From NCBI GenBank assembly GCA_003254885.1, contig QANT01001318.1:1-63622 (forward strand): a DNA stretch of 63,622 nt. Reading direction: 5' to 3'. How positions within the stretch are numbered: position 1 is the first letter of the stretch; each line of letters begins with the position of its first letter. The notes beneath the pieces are model-generated. The model was not told the DNA's origin, did not search any database, and saw only the letters and a list, made by a program, of their open reading frames with translations. Of the stretch, positions 24,741 through 35,531 are shown in pieces. The translations under genes and the position numbers were made by a program. This stretch comes from Purshia tridentata. Taxonomy: Eukaryota > Streptophyta > Magnoliopsida > Rosales > Rosaceae.

Positions 24741-24890
24741 CACGCCCACTTTTTACTCACCGAGTGGACCCGGTTCTTCAACCTGGCCAGTCGACCGAGT
24801 CGCGACTCGGTCCCCCACGAGCAGCATCATCATCACGCCTCCATCATCCTCGGTACCACATAAAATCACAGAAGGTGGCTCTTTTCTATC

Positions 24891-25013
24891 ATGGGTTTGT
24901 CCCCAGACTCCAATTTAAAGGCTTCTGGCTCTGAACGACAGTCCAAACTAATTGGGTTTTCGCAATGGCGTCCAACGAAGCGGTTCCGGGCACACCTGGT
25001 ATCAAGGAAATAA
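24891..25013 (+). CDS. Upstream ORF overlapping the WEB start codon
   Basis: A 40-codon frame starting MGLSPDSNLKAS. It begins 74 bases before the main ATG and ends at TAA 25011-25013, inside the WEB coding sequence in another frame. Its start context (A at -3, G at +4) is strong. If the transcript starts near 24765, as the TATA suggests, ribosomes would meet this ATG first and could not simply reinitiate at 24965. It may repress WEB translation. Translation of the peptide itself is unproven. Confidence 0.4.
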   Translation: MGLSPDSNLKASGSERQSKLIGFSQWRPTKRFRAHLVSRK

Positions 25014-27134
25014 GGTCCGACACTGGGTCCGAAACTTTCCGTTTTAGCACGAGTTCGGGTCATAGCCATGGAGGTCCCGCGTCCCCGGGTCCGCCCGGGA
25101 TAAGGAAGGTGAGCATGAGAGCGGAGATTGATACTTCCCCACCTTTCGGGTCGGTCAAGGAGGCCGTGACCCGTTTTGGCGGTAGCGGGTCCTGGATACC
25201 ATTATACAAGCTCGGCGAAAACTATGTAAGTCCAGTGTCAAGTGCTAGTTCTTGTCTTTTTTTGTGGGATTAAAATTTGAACTTGTTTACTTGTCCAAGC
25301 AAGTCATTTTTTTAAGCACAATTTTGTTTCATAGTGAGAAGAAAAAAATTTAAATACCTTTTTTTAATTTTTAGTTACCTTGGATTTTGGCTTTGGTAGT
25401 ATACTAGTATGTACAAGTTATAATAATAGTTCATTCAATATAAATTTGTTAGTGTTACAAGTTTAGAGCAGAGTCAGCAGACAATATAAATGCTGTCACT
25501 TTTTAGAATACAAATTAGTTAGTGTTACAAGTTTAGAGCAGACAATGTGAGTGTTACAAATTTGTTTCCAAGTTTATTCAAGTCCCTTTTAATTATGTAT
25601 TTCTGCTACTAGATCCTCTTTACATTTCTTGTTTGGGGTGTCTAATTTTGGTTGGATTAAAAATCTACAATAACATTGTGATTAGCAGAATGGGATTGAA
25701 GAGTTTGACTTGAAGAAAGTGGAGGAACAAGCAGCAGAGTTGGAGAAGGATCTGATTGTGAAAGAGCTAGAGACACTTGATGTCCTTGAAGAACTGGCAA
25801 CAACAAAAAGGATTCTGGAAGAGTTAAAGAGACAGCTGCAGAAAGAAGCATTGAAATGCTTGACAGTCCCACCAGTGGACTTTCATTCAGAAGAACACAT
25901 GATGTCATCCCCTGCTGCCATCAAAGAAATGAACAAAGAAAATTATATAAATCCAAGTTCCTACCCTACTTCTCCTGATATGATCTTGATAGAGTTGAAG
26001 CAAGCAAAATTGAACCTTGGAAAAACCATCAATGATCTTGGGGTGATTCAATCTTCTGTTGAATCATTGAATAAGAAAATGAAAAACGAGAAAATCTTGC
26101 TCGAAAAGACCCGGGAGAGGCTAACATCACAGTTTGCAGGGGTGTCTTCACTAGAGGAGGAGATGAAGAACATAAAAGTGAAGACACAAGTCGCTGGTGA
26201 TGCAAAAGCCAAAGTCAAGAGCAGTTTTGAGAATTCCACATGTGTTTCAATGGAACTGTCAAGGAGTGAACAGGACAAGACCAGTATGAAGACTGCTGAA
26301 ATGAGGTGGGTTGCGGCAAAAAAGATGGAAGAAGCAGCCAGGGCAGCAGAAGCTGTTGCTCTTGCTGAGATCAAGGCTCTAACATGCTGTGAGAGCTCAT
26401 CAGGGTATGCGCTTCCAGAGCCTGAGAAAATGAGTTTTGGTTATAAAATGAAATCTCCTCTAGATTACTTGAAGGCTCAAGAAGCTGAGGGCTGGTTCAA
26501 GAGAAAGTTAGTAGATGCTATGCTCCAAATTGAAGAAGCCAATGCTTCTAAACTGGCCATATTGAACAAGTTGAAAGAAGCAACAGATGAAGTGAATCAC
26601 AGCAAACAGTTCTTGGAGGAGGCTCTGAACAGAGTAGAACTTGCCAATAGAAAGCAAATTGCTGCTGAAGAGGCTCTCCACAAGTTGGTACCTGAGCATG
26701 ATCAGAAGGGGCAGGCTGCTTACAACAGTACCAACAATCTAAACATTTTTCAATCACCAGTGAATTCTCCGATGAATGACATGAACAAGTCAGTCATGAA
26801 AAGGTCAGTCGTAGTAAGTGATGGTTCGAATCCAAAGCCCATTCTGAGGCCAACAGTTTCAATGCGTGATGTGCTAAGCAGGAAACAAGTTCTGCCTGAA
26901 GATTATGCTGCAAAAAAGGAGATGGATTGTGGCCACGCTGAAACGCACAGAGTGGCTTTGAGTGAAATGCTTCATGCACTGAGGGAGGATTTAACACTTG
27001 CTCCAAAAGCTGAGAAAGATGGAAGTGAACAAAAGCAGTTTATAACACATAGGAAGAAGTTTGGGTTCATCCAGATATCACTCCCATTGTCAAAGCCAAG
27101 TAAGAAAAAGATGCAAACTTTAAACGCAATGTGA
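24965..27134 (+). CDS. WEB family (DUF827) coiled-coil protein
   Basis: Two exons, 24965-25225 and 25689-27134, give 568 residues. The N-terminus is short and disordered (PGTPGIKEIRSDTGSETFRF). The signature VSMRAEIDTSPPFGSVKEAV precedes long heptad-rich helices from about residue 95 to 360 (KKVEEQAAELEKDL, the MRWVAAKKMEEAARAAEAVA block and the WFKRKLVDAMLQIEEANASK block). WEB relatives such as WEB1/PMI2 act in blue-light chloroplast positioning. This paralogue resembles the At2g38370/At2g40480 type, whose role is less clear. The C-terminus FGFIQISLPLSKPSKKK is conserved-looking and basic. An upstream ORF overlaps the start, as listed separately. Phase and frame are continuous across the single GT-AG intron. 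Confidence 0.93.
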
Positions 27135-28201
27135 CACATTAAGATTGATTAACAGTGAGTCGGTCAAATGAGTCGGCCAAATCCTGGGGTACCAACATTT
27201 TCCTTTCAGTTTCCTTGTTATTATTAAGTTATGGTTGTGCTTATGTTTGTGGTTTTGGAAGTTTAATGTATGTCAGTCTGTATAGGTGATTTATTAATCT
27301 GTACTATGCTGTGAGGGTGGGTTGGAATGAAGTTTTTATTTATGATCGAGGGTAGTATGTCAAGATACCCGCATTGCATTCCTTGACATGGTGTTAGAAT
27401 TTCAGTTGTTTTTGGTTATATTTCTTAGCTTGTACTTTAAATTCACAAGGACAATTTTTATTAATTTCTTAATCTTTAATCACTTGGTCCTGTATTCCTA
27501 CTCATGGTTTCATTCCCATATAGTTATAAAAATGTAGTCTTTAATTCATACGGTGGCCTATGCCCACTGATATTACCTTGTTAGTTTCTGCCCATTTTAT
27601 TTTCTTTGGCCCAAACCCAAACCCACATCACTCCCATTCCCATAGCCCATCTCTAAACCCCTCCATCCCAAGCTACCATTTAAAATAATAATAAATAAAT
27701 AAAACTTTCTTAAATATTTAATTTAAAATAAAAATAAAAATCATTGTGCGCCATGCCTCCAGGAGCCATCTATTTAGCGCCTTTTGAGTTACCGCGGGAA
27801 ATGCCCCCTCTAGTTTTTATTCTCTTTTTTCAATTTTACCGCAATCATCTATCCCGCCCAAAACTGCTGTGCGCAAGTTAGCAATCTAGATATCATTAAG
27901 CTACCGTGCACGGCTTATGTACCGAATGGACCAGCAGTTTAACATTAACTTCCACTAATTGCAGGGCTTTATACGCCACAAAATTGGGGTTGTGTCATGT
28001 GTGTGTGCAAATTGCAATTAACCTACGGCGTATCTTAGCCAACCCAAAGTTGGAAAAATGAAACTGCGCCGGTTTTCTGGTCTTCTCGTCTCCCACTAAT
28101 TTATGGGAGTCCCTAATTAATAATTTAATAGAGTAACACTATAAAAGCAGATGTGAAAGACAGTTCCATAGTTGCAGAGCAGAGCTTGCAGTGGTGCTTC
28201 A
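27135..28201. other. Spacer between the WEB and HMG genes
   Basis: WEB 3' flank followed by a C/A-rich stretch (about 27600-27680, CCCAAACCCAAACCC words) and the HMG promoter region. No other gene was seen. Confidence 0.5.
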
Positions 28202-29715
28202 ATGGCGAATCTGCGAAAGACCCGGAAACGAGTTCATGCAATTCCTCGCGCTCCTGATGGAAGTGCCTTTCAAAAATGGTATGGCATATAATAATATACA
28301 TGCATTATTTAATGTTTTGTTTAATTGTTTTCTTTTCTTAATGATTATGATTCCATTTTGGGGTTCTGATATGTTCATGTTGCAGCAATACTTGTGGGGT
28401 TTCAGTGCCAATTACTTTGGCAGGCATGCATGAGTGTGAGAGGAAGACGGAGGTGAAGAGGTTCAAAGGCGTCGTATGCCAAGATGTTGAGAAACACAGC
28501 TCCTGGGACCAACTCATAGTCATGGCACCTTTTCATTTCTTCATGTACACTATTTTTTTTTTGGTATCTTCATATTTTTTACCATTATAATTGCTTTATT
28601 GAATTATATTATTCTTAGTCTCAGTTGATTTAGTAGTACATATTTGTTATACTTATACCCATTTAATCTTCTGGCTTTATCAGGAGAGATTTTACCAAGA
28701 CCAGCAAAGCTAGAGATTGGGTTGCCATAAATCGGGAAGGGTTTGAGGCTTGGAAGAAAATGTCCCTTGAGGTAATTAAAAGTGAATCAATCTCATTCGT
28801 TCTTTTTAAGCCCTACCCAGTTGTTATAATGTGGAATCCATGTGTTCTATCACATTCAATTGGACTGTTTTTTTGTTAGGAGAAGCAACCGTATGTTGCT
28901 GAAGCTGAAAGGCTTGATGAGGCTCATCAGAAAGCTTTGCTTAAAGAAGCAGATGATAGACTAGTGGTAAATCTGACTGTCTTTGATTGAAATTTTAATG
29001 TCCTTTGGTGCTTGTAACGTTTCCAATTTCTTCCGAAGAGGATATTAATGTGTTTGCTTAGTTTTATATCAAGATTTTTTTAATGATTCACCTTCATTGA
29101 ACCTGAGTGATTCATTTTATTGATAGCAACAGGAAAGAAAGTCACTGTTCTTTTCTCTGCTTGTAAAACTATGTGAATGTTACACCCCTTTGTTTGCATT
29201 CCATGTTTTCAATTTGATATTCATCCATCTAGATCCTCTGCTTGGCCCCCACATTTTGCAAATTCCAGTCTTTTTTCCCACTTATCCAGGAATTGAATTG
29301 ATGATGGGGTCATTGGTTGCAGGTAGATGATGAGGCAGATTCAGCAATGGGTTGTAAAAACGAGAAGTTTGATGGAGTATGTTTGCTTTAAGGCTTGGAA
29401 ATAGAATACATTTCTGTTTTACTGGTTCTTCTGATTGTTTCCTACTATTTTGCTCATGAACATAATTATTTTTGTTTATATATCACAGTTCTATGAAGAC
29501 TCTGAGAATTCTGATTGGCTTGATGAATCATGGGACAACTCTTGGCACACGTACCATTGGTCTCTCTCTCTCTCTCTTTCCCATGTATATTCTTGTTTCT
29601 GATTGATTATATGTCTTTCTCTTTCCTTGTTCTGCATTGTCATGCTAATTTCCTTAACTTTTACCTCATAAACAGGCCAATGGATGATTATCCGTCTAAG
29701 GTGTTTACCTCATGA
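28202..29715 (+). CDS. HMG-box-containing protein with N-terminal CxxC element
   Basis: Seven small exons: 28202-28278, 28386-28544, 28684-28771, 28880-28966, 29323-29376, 29489-29550 and 29676-29715, giving 188 residues. The start MANLRKTRKRVHAIPRAPDG is basic and followed by CNTCGVSVPITLAGMHEC, a small Cys/His cluster that could bind zinc. The HMG-like box spans the helices FEAWKKMSLEEKQPYVAEAE and LDEAHQKALLKEADD. The C-terminus is acidic (VDDEADSAM, FYEDSENSDWLDESWD), as in HMGB proteins. It resembles what I recall of Arabidopsis At5g05330. A nuclear, DNA-bending or chromatin role is likely but not shown. Intron 6 has a (TC)n run. Exon 5-7 borders rest on splice consensus and frame only. 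Confidence 0.85.
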
Positions 29716-30769
29716 AGAGAAAAATGGTGTATGGTTGTTTTGAGGACTCTCGCTCTAAGTTTAGGAACTGCCTAAAGGTTTCATTCTTTGCTGACAATTT
29801 TTGGTTAATGGGACCATCCAATCGGCTAGGTTGGAAAATCTATATGCTCTACTGAAGCTATTTTTCCCATTACCTATTTTCTCAAAGAAAGGCAAGTCAT
29901 TTGGCTATTGTATAGTACTAGTAGGTTGTCATTTCTTCCACAGAGTTGAGAGAGTTTCACTTTTTGATGTGAGGTTGTTCAGAGTTGAGATGATAACAAA
30001 TGGTTTGGGAATAGTCTCACGGTCTCACCCACAACTTTTGTATAAAAGAAGCATCAAATTTTTCTGCAAAGTGGGTTGATTCTATTTACAAGTTCATTTA
30101 CTAAATATCATGATTTGGCATGCATTTCCTGGAGAGAATGTTAAACTGGTTCCATTGGTACTGCCTTCATGTATATGCTCTTCTTTTGTCCAATCCTTCA
30201 TGTATATACTATTACTATATCTATATATATTGTAAGGAATTGAATATGATTGTTAGATTGTTAATCTATTTAATAATTAAGTTAAATCACGATATGACAA
30301 TATAACATTATTAGATTTACGTTTAAGAACTTTATTCATGTATATAAACTCAACCCTTTTATCATGTTAGATTAATGGTAAGAGCATGTGAGAAAATTGG
30401 ATTCTCCAGGACTTTTTGGTAGTCTTCTACCACCAACGTTGTCCCCAATTTCTTTTTCCTACTTTTTTGTATAAGATAATATTGTGAGGCCACCTACCTA
30501 ATATGACGTTAAAACCTATTCCATGTGAGAAACTTGGATTCTATAGCATCTTTTTAGTATATTACTTAAATTTCAGAAACAAAAATAAAGTTTTCATTAT
30601 ACTTTATTTATTTTGTTACCTGCATCAGTAAGTATACCCAAAACTCAAATCACGTGAGGTAATGTGACTTGGACCGAATGGAACATGACAGCATGTGACT
30701 TGGACCAAATGGAACAACGCACGGTTACATGGACTTCATATCAATCTTAAACTTGAGCCATTACATAAA
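29716..30769. other. Spacer downstream of the HMG gene
   Basis: HMG 3' flank and A/T-rich DNA. Two loosely similar segments (about 30386-30410 and 30523-30545, both with ATGTGAGAAA-TTGGATTCT) suggest an old repeat. Confidence 0.45.
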
Positions 30770-31208
30770 AATAAAGAAGGGATAATTTCACTTACAACCC
30801 CTGAAGCTTAAACTTATTACACACAAAGGTTTAATTTATTACACGTACACCCCTTTGTTTGAAAAAAGTTATCTCAACTTAAAAGTCAAAGGGCAATGCC
30901 GTCATTTGGCCTTTAAAAATGAAAAAAAAAAAAAACCAGCAAAGAGAGAAAATGAGGGGAAGGCGAAGGGGAAGGGGCAGGGCTGGGGGGATTTATTTTC
31001 TTTTAATAATTTTAATAATATTTAATTTAATGAATTCAAAGGCAAAGAAAAAAAAGTTAAAAGGGTAAATTTGACATTCTATTAGTCAAATATAGTTCAT
31101 ATTAACTTTTTGTTAAAAAGGGGGTGTACGTGTAATAAATGAAATTTCGGAGGTGTGCGTGTAATAGCTCAAACCTCAGGATGTAAGTGCAATTGTCCCA
31201 ATAAAAAA
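30770..31208. mobile_element. Mutator-like MITE with long TIRs and 9-bp TSD
   Basis: The element 30779-31199 (421 bp) starts GGGATAATTTCACTTACA and ends with the reverse complement GGGACAATTGCACTTACA. Similarity between the arms runs on for about 75 bp (both continue to ATTACACGTACACCCC). The flanks are AATAAAGAA (30770-30778) and AATAAAAAA (31200-31208), a 9-bp duplication with one change. Long TIRs with a 9-bp TSD point to the Mutator superfamily. There is no transposase. It lies 87 bp upstream of the HAD gene start codon and may affect its promoter. Confidence 0.82.
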
Positions 31209-31294
31209 TAATAAACCGAAATACCAAATAAACGTATTCCAAGTAAAGCAAACTCCTCGTTTGCAAGGGCTTCGACGCTCTTTATTCGACTCTG

Positions 31295-34075
31295 ATGGAC
31301 TGTGCTTGTAGCAATTTCAGCTCTTCTTTGCTTCTATGGCGGTCTCCCTCTCCGCTTCTACAATCTTCGTTTCCTTCGAAGCTCAAATTATCGGTAAGCC
31401 TCCTGCCTCTCTGCTTCTACACTCTTTACCTCTGTAATTGTCTGTTGTAATATTGTAGTTGATTACTTCTATTTAACAGAGGCTAAAGCGTATGAACCTC
31501 GCTAAGCATAACCGGGTGGTCAGGAACGCTTGTGGGTTCGACGATAATGGCTCTGTTAATGGGTTTCCCATCACACCCAACAAGCTTTTCACGCAAGAGG
31601 TACGGACTACTGATTTCTCATTCCCCTGTGTATCTTTTATTTATTTATTGGGTTTGTGTACGGTTGTGAATGCAAAACTTTAAATGTTTGGTTTTGAATT
31701 CTGGGTTTGCTTTAATTTGCTTTTCTTTTTCTTTTTTGTATTTTGCGTGGAAGATATTGGTGAACTCCGTGGTGTTTAAGAAACTAGAGCTTCTGGGTTT
31801 TGTTTTTTTTCCTCTTTTTTACTTATCTTTAATTAGGTAATCTTGATGAAATTAATGTTTTTCCTCACCAATTTTTTCGGTGTTTCAGGCAATTGGAGCT
31901 GAATATGGAGAAGGTTTTGAGACTTTCAGACCAGACGGACCACTCAAGGTTGACGTGGTAAGGAAATTATGAGGGGCTATAAGTATTAATTGACTTGGTA
32001 TACTTTCTGGTGCTCTTAGAGCATAGACTATAATTGATCGGTGTTAATTTTTATTCCAAGTAGGATTTTTTGAACGACAAACTACAAGAAGGTTTTCTTC
32101 AAAGAATACGATATGCCATGAAGCCAGATGAAGCTTATGGTCTTATTTTCTCTTTTGACAATGTCGTGGTAAATTTCTATAAAACTCATTAGTTATATGT
32201 TTCAAATTTTTTTACAGGTTCTGGTTATTAGAAATGAAACTTTAATCAAATATGCAAAATCTTATTTATGATATGGCTTAATGATCAAGTAAAAGCTTTT
32301 ATATGTGAAATTATTGAAAATAAAATTAATTGCATGCATAATGTGTTTCAGGCTGATACTCGAACTTTGAAATTAAATGCTTGGAAGCAGCTTGCCTCAG
32401 AAGAGGGTACGTAGCCTTTTCTTCCCTTTAATAGCTTGTTGCAGGCCTTTCAGTTCATTCTCAATGTTGGATCAAATATTGAACTGGTATATGTTGATTT
32501 GTGTGCTTGCATTATTTTGGGGGGAAGTCCTTTGTAGTTTGGATAGAAATTTGTACTAGATATTTTACTTTTAACTCTGATAACATAAATTCTTTTGTAC
32601 CCCCAATTTTTTATTCTTGACCAGGAAAGGAAATTCCCGAAGATGCTGATGTGCAAGGACGAATGCTTCATGCAGGTGCTGATCATGTGTTGCATAAGGT
32701 TTGAGATTAGTGTTCATTTCAGGAGTTATAGTTTATCTATATAGACAAATAATATGTAGGATTTTGACTATTAAATGCATCCTTTCTTTGATTGTGGCAT
32801 TTCTTCAAACTCTGATTGTCTAGACTTATCTTATAGTAAAATTTATGGTTTATTTCCAATAAACCATTACTTCTTGATACTTATATTGAATGTCTCACAA
32901 GTTTCCAAAAACTTTCAGCTTTTACTGTGGGATAAAGAAGAAAAAGAATTGGATAGATTGGCATTAAGGTTTTCGCAATTATATTATGATAATCTTCTCA
33001 AGGTGAGTACTTAGCTGCTAGTAATCTATTTGAGGGGGTTCTATCTGTCTATGCAACAATAGAATTGATCACATGTTTCCTTTCTTCAGCTTAGTAAACC
33101 CGTGGAGGGGATCAATGAATGGCTAGATGCTGTATCCACAGCTCGTATTCCTTGTGCTGTTGTTTCAAGTCTTGATCGGAAAAACATGGTAGAAGCCCTA
33201 GAACGAATGGGACTCAAGAAGTATTTCCAGGTTGATGTCCTTTTGAATTACACCAATTTCGTTAACTCCCCATGAAGTTGCGAAATGAAATAGTTGATCT
33301 ATAAGATTTTTGTTAATTCCACTTATATAACACTTGTTTTGTCATCTTTTGGGTTTATAGGCAATCGTGACTGAGGAAGATGGCATGGATTCAATAGCTC
33401 ATAGGTTTCTATCTGCAGCTATGAAGGTACTGTGTGCAACATGAGATTATTAGTTTACAAATATGTATTACAAGTGTCACCATTGAAGGTCGGCTCTCCA
33501 CTTATTTCAGACCCAGCATGTCTGGAGTCAATCTGTTACTGTATACTTCTTCACATGTTGTGTATATAATAAGATTGCAAATCAAAATGTGACCTGATTA
33601 ATTTTCCTGGCAACATTCTCTAACCGAATTCATTATACTGCTTGCAGCTGGACCGGAAGCCATCCAAGTGCGTAGTGTTTGAGGATGAACCTAGAGGTAT
33701 AACTGCTGCTCACAACTGCACAATGATGGCTGTAGCACTGATTGGTGCACACCCCGCGTATGTAATCTCACCCCCTTCACCCTTCATATCCATATGGATA
33801 CTCATTCATTCACACATCCCAATATACCTAATGGAATATTTCTACCTCTCTTATTTGAAAATGACTTAAGTCTGAGATTGAGGTTATTGGTGGGTGGCAC
33901 ATGCAGGTATGACCTGGTGCAGGCTGATCTTGCAGTTGCTAGTTTTAATGAACTCTCAGTGATCAATCTTCGGAGACTATTTGCAAACAAGGGTTCTACG
34001 TTCATGGACCTGCAAAAGCAGATTATAGAGAAATCTCCACCAAAGAGGAAGCTCAGAGTTGATACTATTTTCTGA
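31295..34075 (+). CDS. HAD-like hydrolase family protein, probably plastid-targeted
   Basis: Eleven exons: 31295-31393, 31480-31599, 31889-31957, 32064-32168, 32352-32406, 32625-32698, 32919-33002, 33090-33230, 33361-33426, 33648-33757 and 33907-34075, giving 363 residues. The ATG at 31295 is chosen over one at 31336 because only the first is in frame with exon 2. It yields a Ser/Arg-rich transit-like N-terminus (MDCACSNFSSSLLLWRSPSP). HAD landmarks are motif I region GLIFSFDNVVADTRTLK, the cap helices, motif II CAVVSSLDRKNM and motif IV VVFEDEPRGITAAHNC. The first Asp of the DxD motif is Ser126, while the second (Asp128) remains. Normal HAD phosphatases need that first Asp as nucleophile, so the catalytic role is doubtful. 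It resembles Arabidopsis At3g10970 from memory. Confidence 0.9.
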
Positions 34076-35330
34076 TTCAATTTTTATTCTTCAGTTCTGC
34101 CTTTTCCCCTCCCTCTCCTTGTAATCTAGCAGTTCATCATCTGTGTTCCCTTTTTTTCTTTCTTTGTAATATTCTTTTCTTTGATATACGAATTTATTAT
34201 AGAAAAACACTCAAATCTGATGTGATTAAATCCCCCAAAGAAACTGTTATCCGATGCAACTGAGCTTCTGTTGACGTTTCATTGTTTCAGTATTCATAAA
34301 TAATTAATGGTCGGCAGTTATAAATAACGGTTATAAATAAAAATAATGTTACACTAATTTCATTTTTATATTGTAAGTAATAAATTATACTGCATGGCAG
34401 CATGTGTTCTGTCTTATGGGCCTGGTAGGCTGGTCCTGCGATCCAGACAGAACTACACACGACATCTCGCGACTATTAGATGGACAAACGACAATCGTTT
34501 AAACGCTTCTTGCTCCTTACCATTGAATGCTGGAGTTAAGAGTGACATGGCAAAAATTCGTTATTATTATCATACTCTGACGGACTTTTTCTTTTCTTCT
34601 TCTTCGCCGAGGCACTCTCACAGAGCTTCGACTTAGAGACCAATCAATACCTTTGCGTAATTAGGTTGCCTCCAAACATGTCATGCATTCACAGCCATGG
34701 CTTCATAGCTTTCTTCTCTGTTACCTCCTCGGCTTCCTTTACACGAAGAACCAGATGCGCACCCAAGCCTCGCTTCCTCTGTGCCCTCGGAGGTAAAAAT
34801 CGATATTCTCATAAAATGACCTGTCACAATAAGAGAGACATTTGAGAAAAAGAGACGACAAACCCAAAGGAAGGGATAACAATATTATAGCATGTAAGTA
34901 GCTAAAATGGAAACCCAACAATGAATAATAGGTACTTTTGGTGCTTCTCATATATAGTTTCTGGTGACTTTATGAGGCCTATAAGCATGGATTCAACTTT
35001 ATAAATGTGCTTCTCATTTCTTTGAGGTTGCTAAAGAAATCAGATATTGAAACATACTTTAGATTGAAAGAATATTCGCTTTCCTTGTAATTTTTAGTTC
35101 CAATTTTAGGCCTTGTTTCTTCTCTGTTAAATTACACTGCTCTTTGTAATTTGAAATGTTTCTTCTATTGTATTTTCAACATGTCGGACTCAAAAAAAAG
35201 TTGAGAAATGGATTGGAGGCTGATGTTTCATTGTTTCGTCACAATCCAAACCCTTTTCAAGTTAAGCGAGAAAAGGAGAACAATATAAACCAACAAGAAA
35301 ATATTTGCAAGCACTCATTGCCAATAATCT
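34076..35330. other. Spacer with an orphan exon
   Basis: HAD 3' flank, then a slightly GC-richer stretch (34390-34800) holding a transit-peptide-like small ORF listed separately. The remainder is A/T-rich with no further exon seen. Confidence 0.45.
34678..34845 (+). CDS. Small ORF or orphan first exon with transit-peptide-like sequence
   Basis: ATG at 34678 opens a 55-codon frame beginning MSCIHSHGFIAFFSVTSSAS and continuing with Arg/Lys/Pro-rich residues (FTRRTRCAPKPRFLCALGG). It has Ser/Thr/Arg richness and no acidic residue over the first 39 codons, like a chloroplast targeting peptide. A splice-donor-like AG/GTAAAA follows at 34793. Read as exon 34678-34792 it would be the 5' exon of a plastid protein gene, but I find no partner exon before the CIPK gene. 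It could be a gene relic, a real short gene or chance. No family is recognised. Confidence 0.3.
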   Translation: MSCIHSHGFIAFFSVTSSASFTRRTRCAPKPRFLCALGGKNRYSHKMTCHNKRDI

Positions 35331-35343
35331 GAGTCAATGTATC

Positions 35344-35433
<90 letters not shown>

Positions 35434-35459
35434 NGGCCAAGGAGTCAATGTATCGACTT
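35331..35459 (-). mobile_element. Poly(A)-tail insertion with 18-bp TSD
   Basis: GAGTCAATGTATCGACTT occurs at 35331-35348 and 35442-35459. Between them is a run of about 85 T, one N (35434) and GGCCAAG. On the minus strand this is CTTGGCC followed by a long A-tail, flanked by an 18-bp target-site duplication. The implied nick GACTT/AATTAG suits LINE endonuclease. Because of the N, some sequence may be missing between the tail and GGCCAAG, so the original insert could be longer. Confidence 0.75.
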
Positions 35460-35477
35460 AATTAGTTTATAACATGT

Positions 35478-35531
35478 GATATAAAGGTCACATTTATTTA
35501 CCAAAAAAAAAAAAGGATATAAAGGTCACAT
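35478..35531 (+). mobile_element. Micro-retroposon: TTATTTACC(A)12 with 16-bp TSD
   Basis: GATATAAAGGTCACAT is repeated exactly at 35478-35493 and 35516-35531. The insert is TTATTTACC, twelve A and one G. It lies only 18 bp after the preceding poly(A) insertion and in the opposite orientation. Confidence 0.72.

Noticed and set aside
26048-26374. 108-codon frame antisense to the WEB gene
   Set aside because: It is a shadow of the coiled-coil coding region with Ala/Ser/Phe bias and no homology recognised.
31336-31393. Alternative HAD start at 31336
   Set aside because: Its frame meets a stop soon after the splice into exon 2; the ATG at 31295 gives a continuous frame and a transit-like peptide.
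35257-35448. Polylysine ORF
   Set aside because: It is the T-run of the poly(A) insertion read on the minus strand and contains an N.
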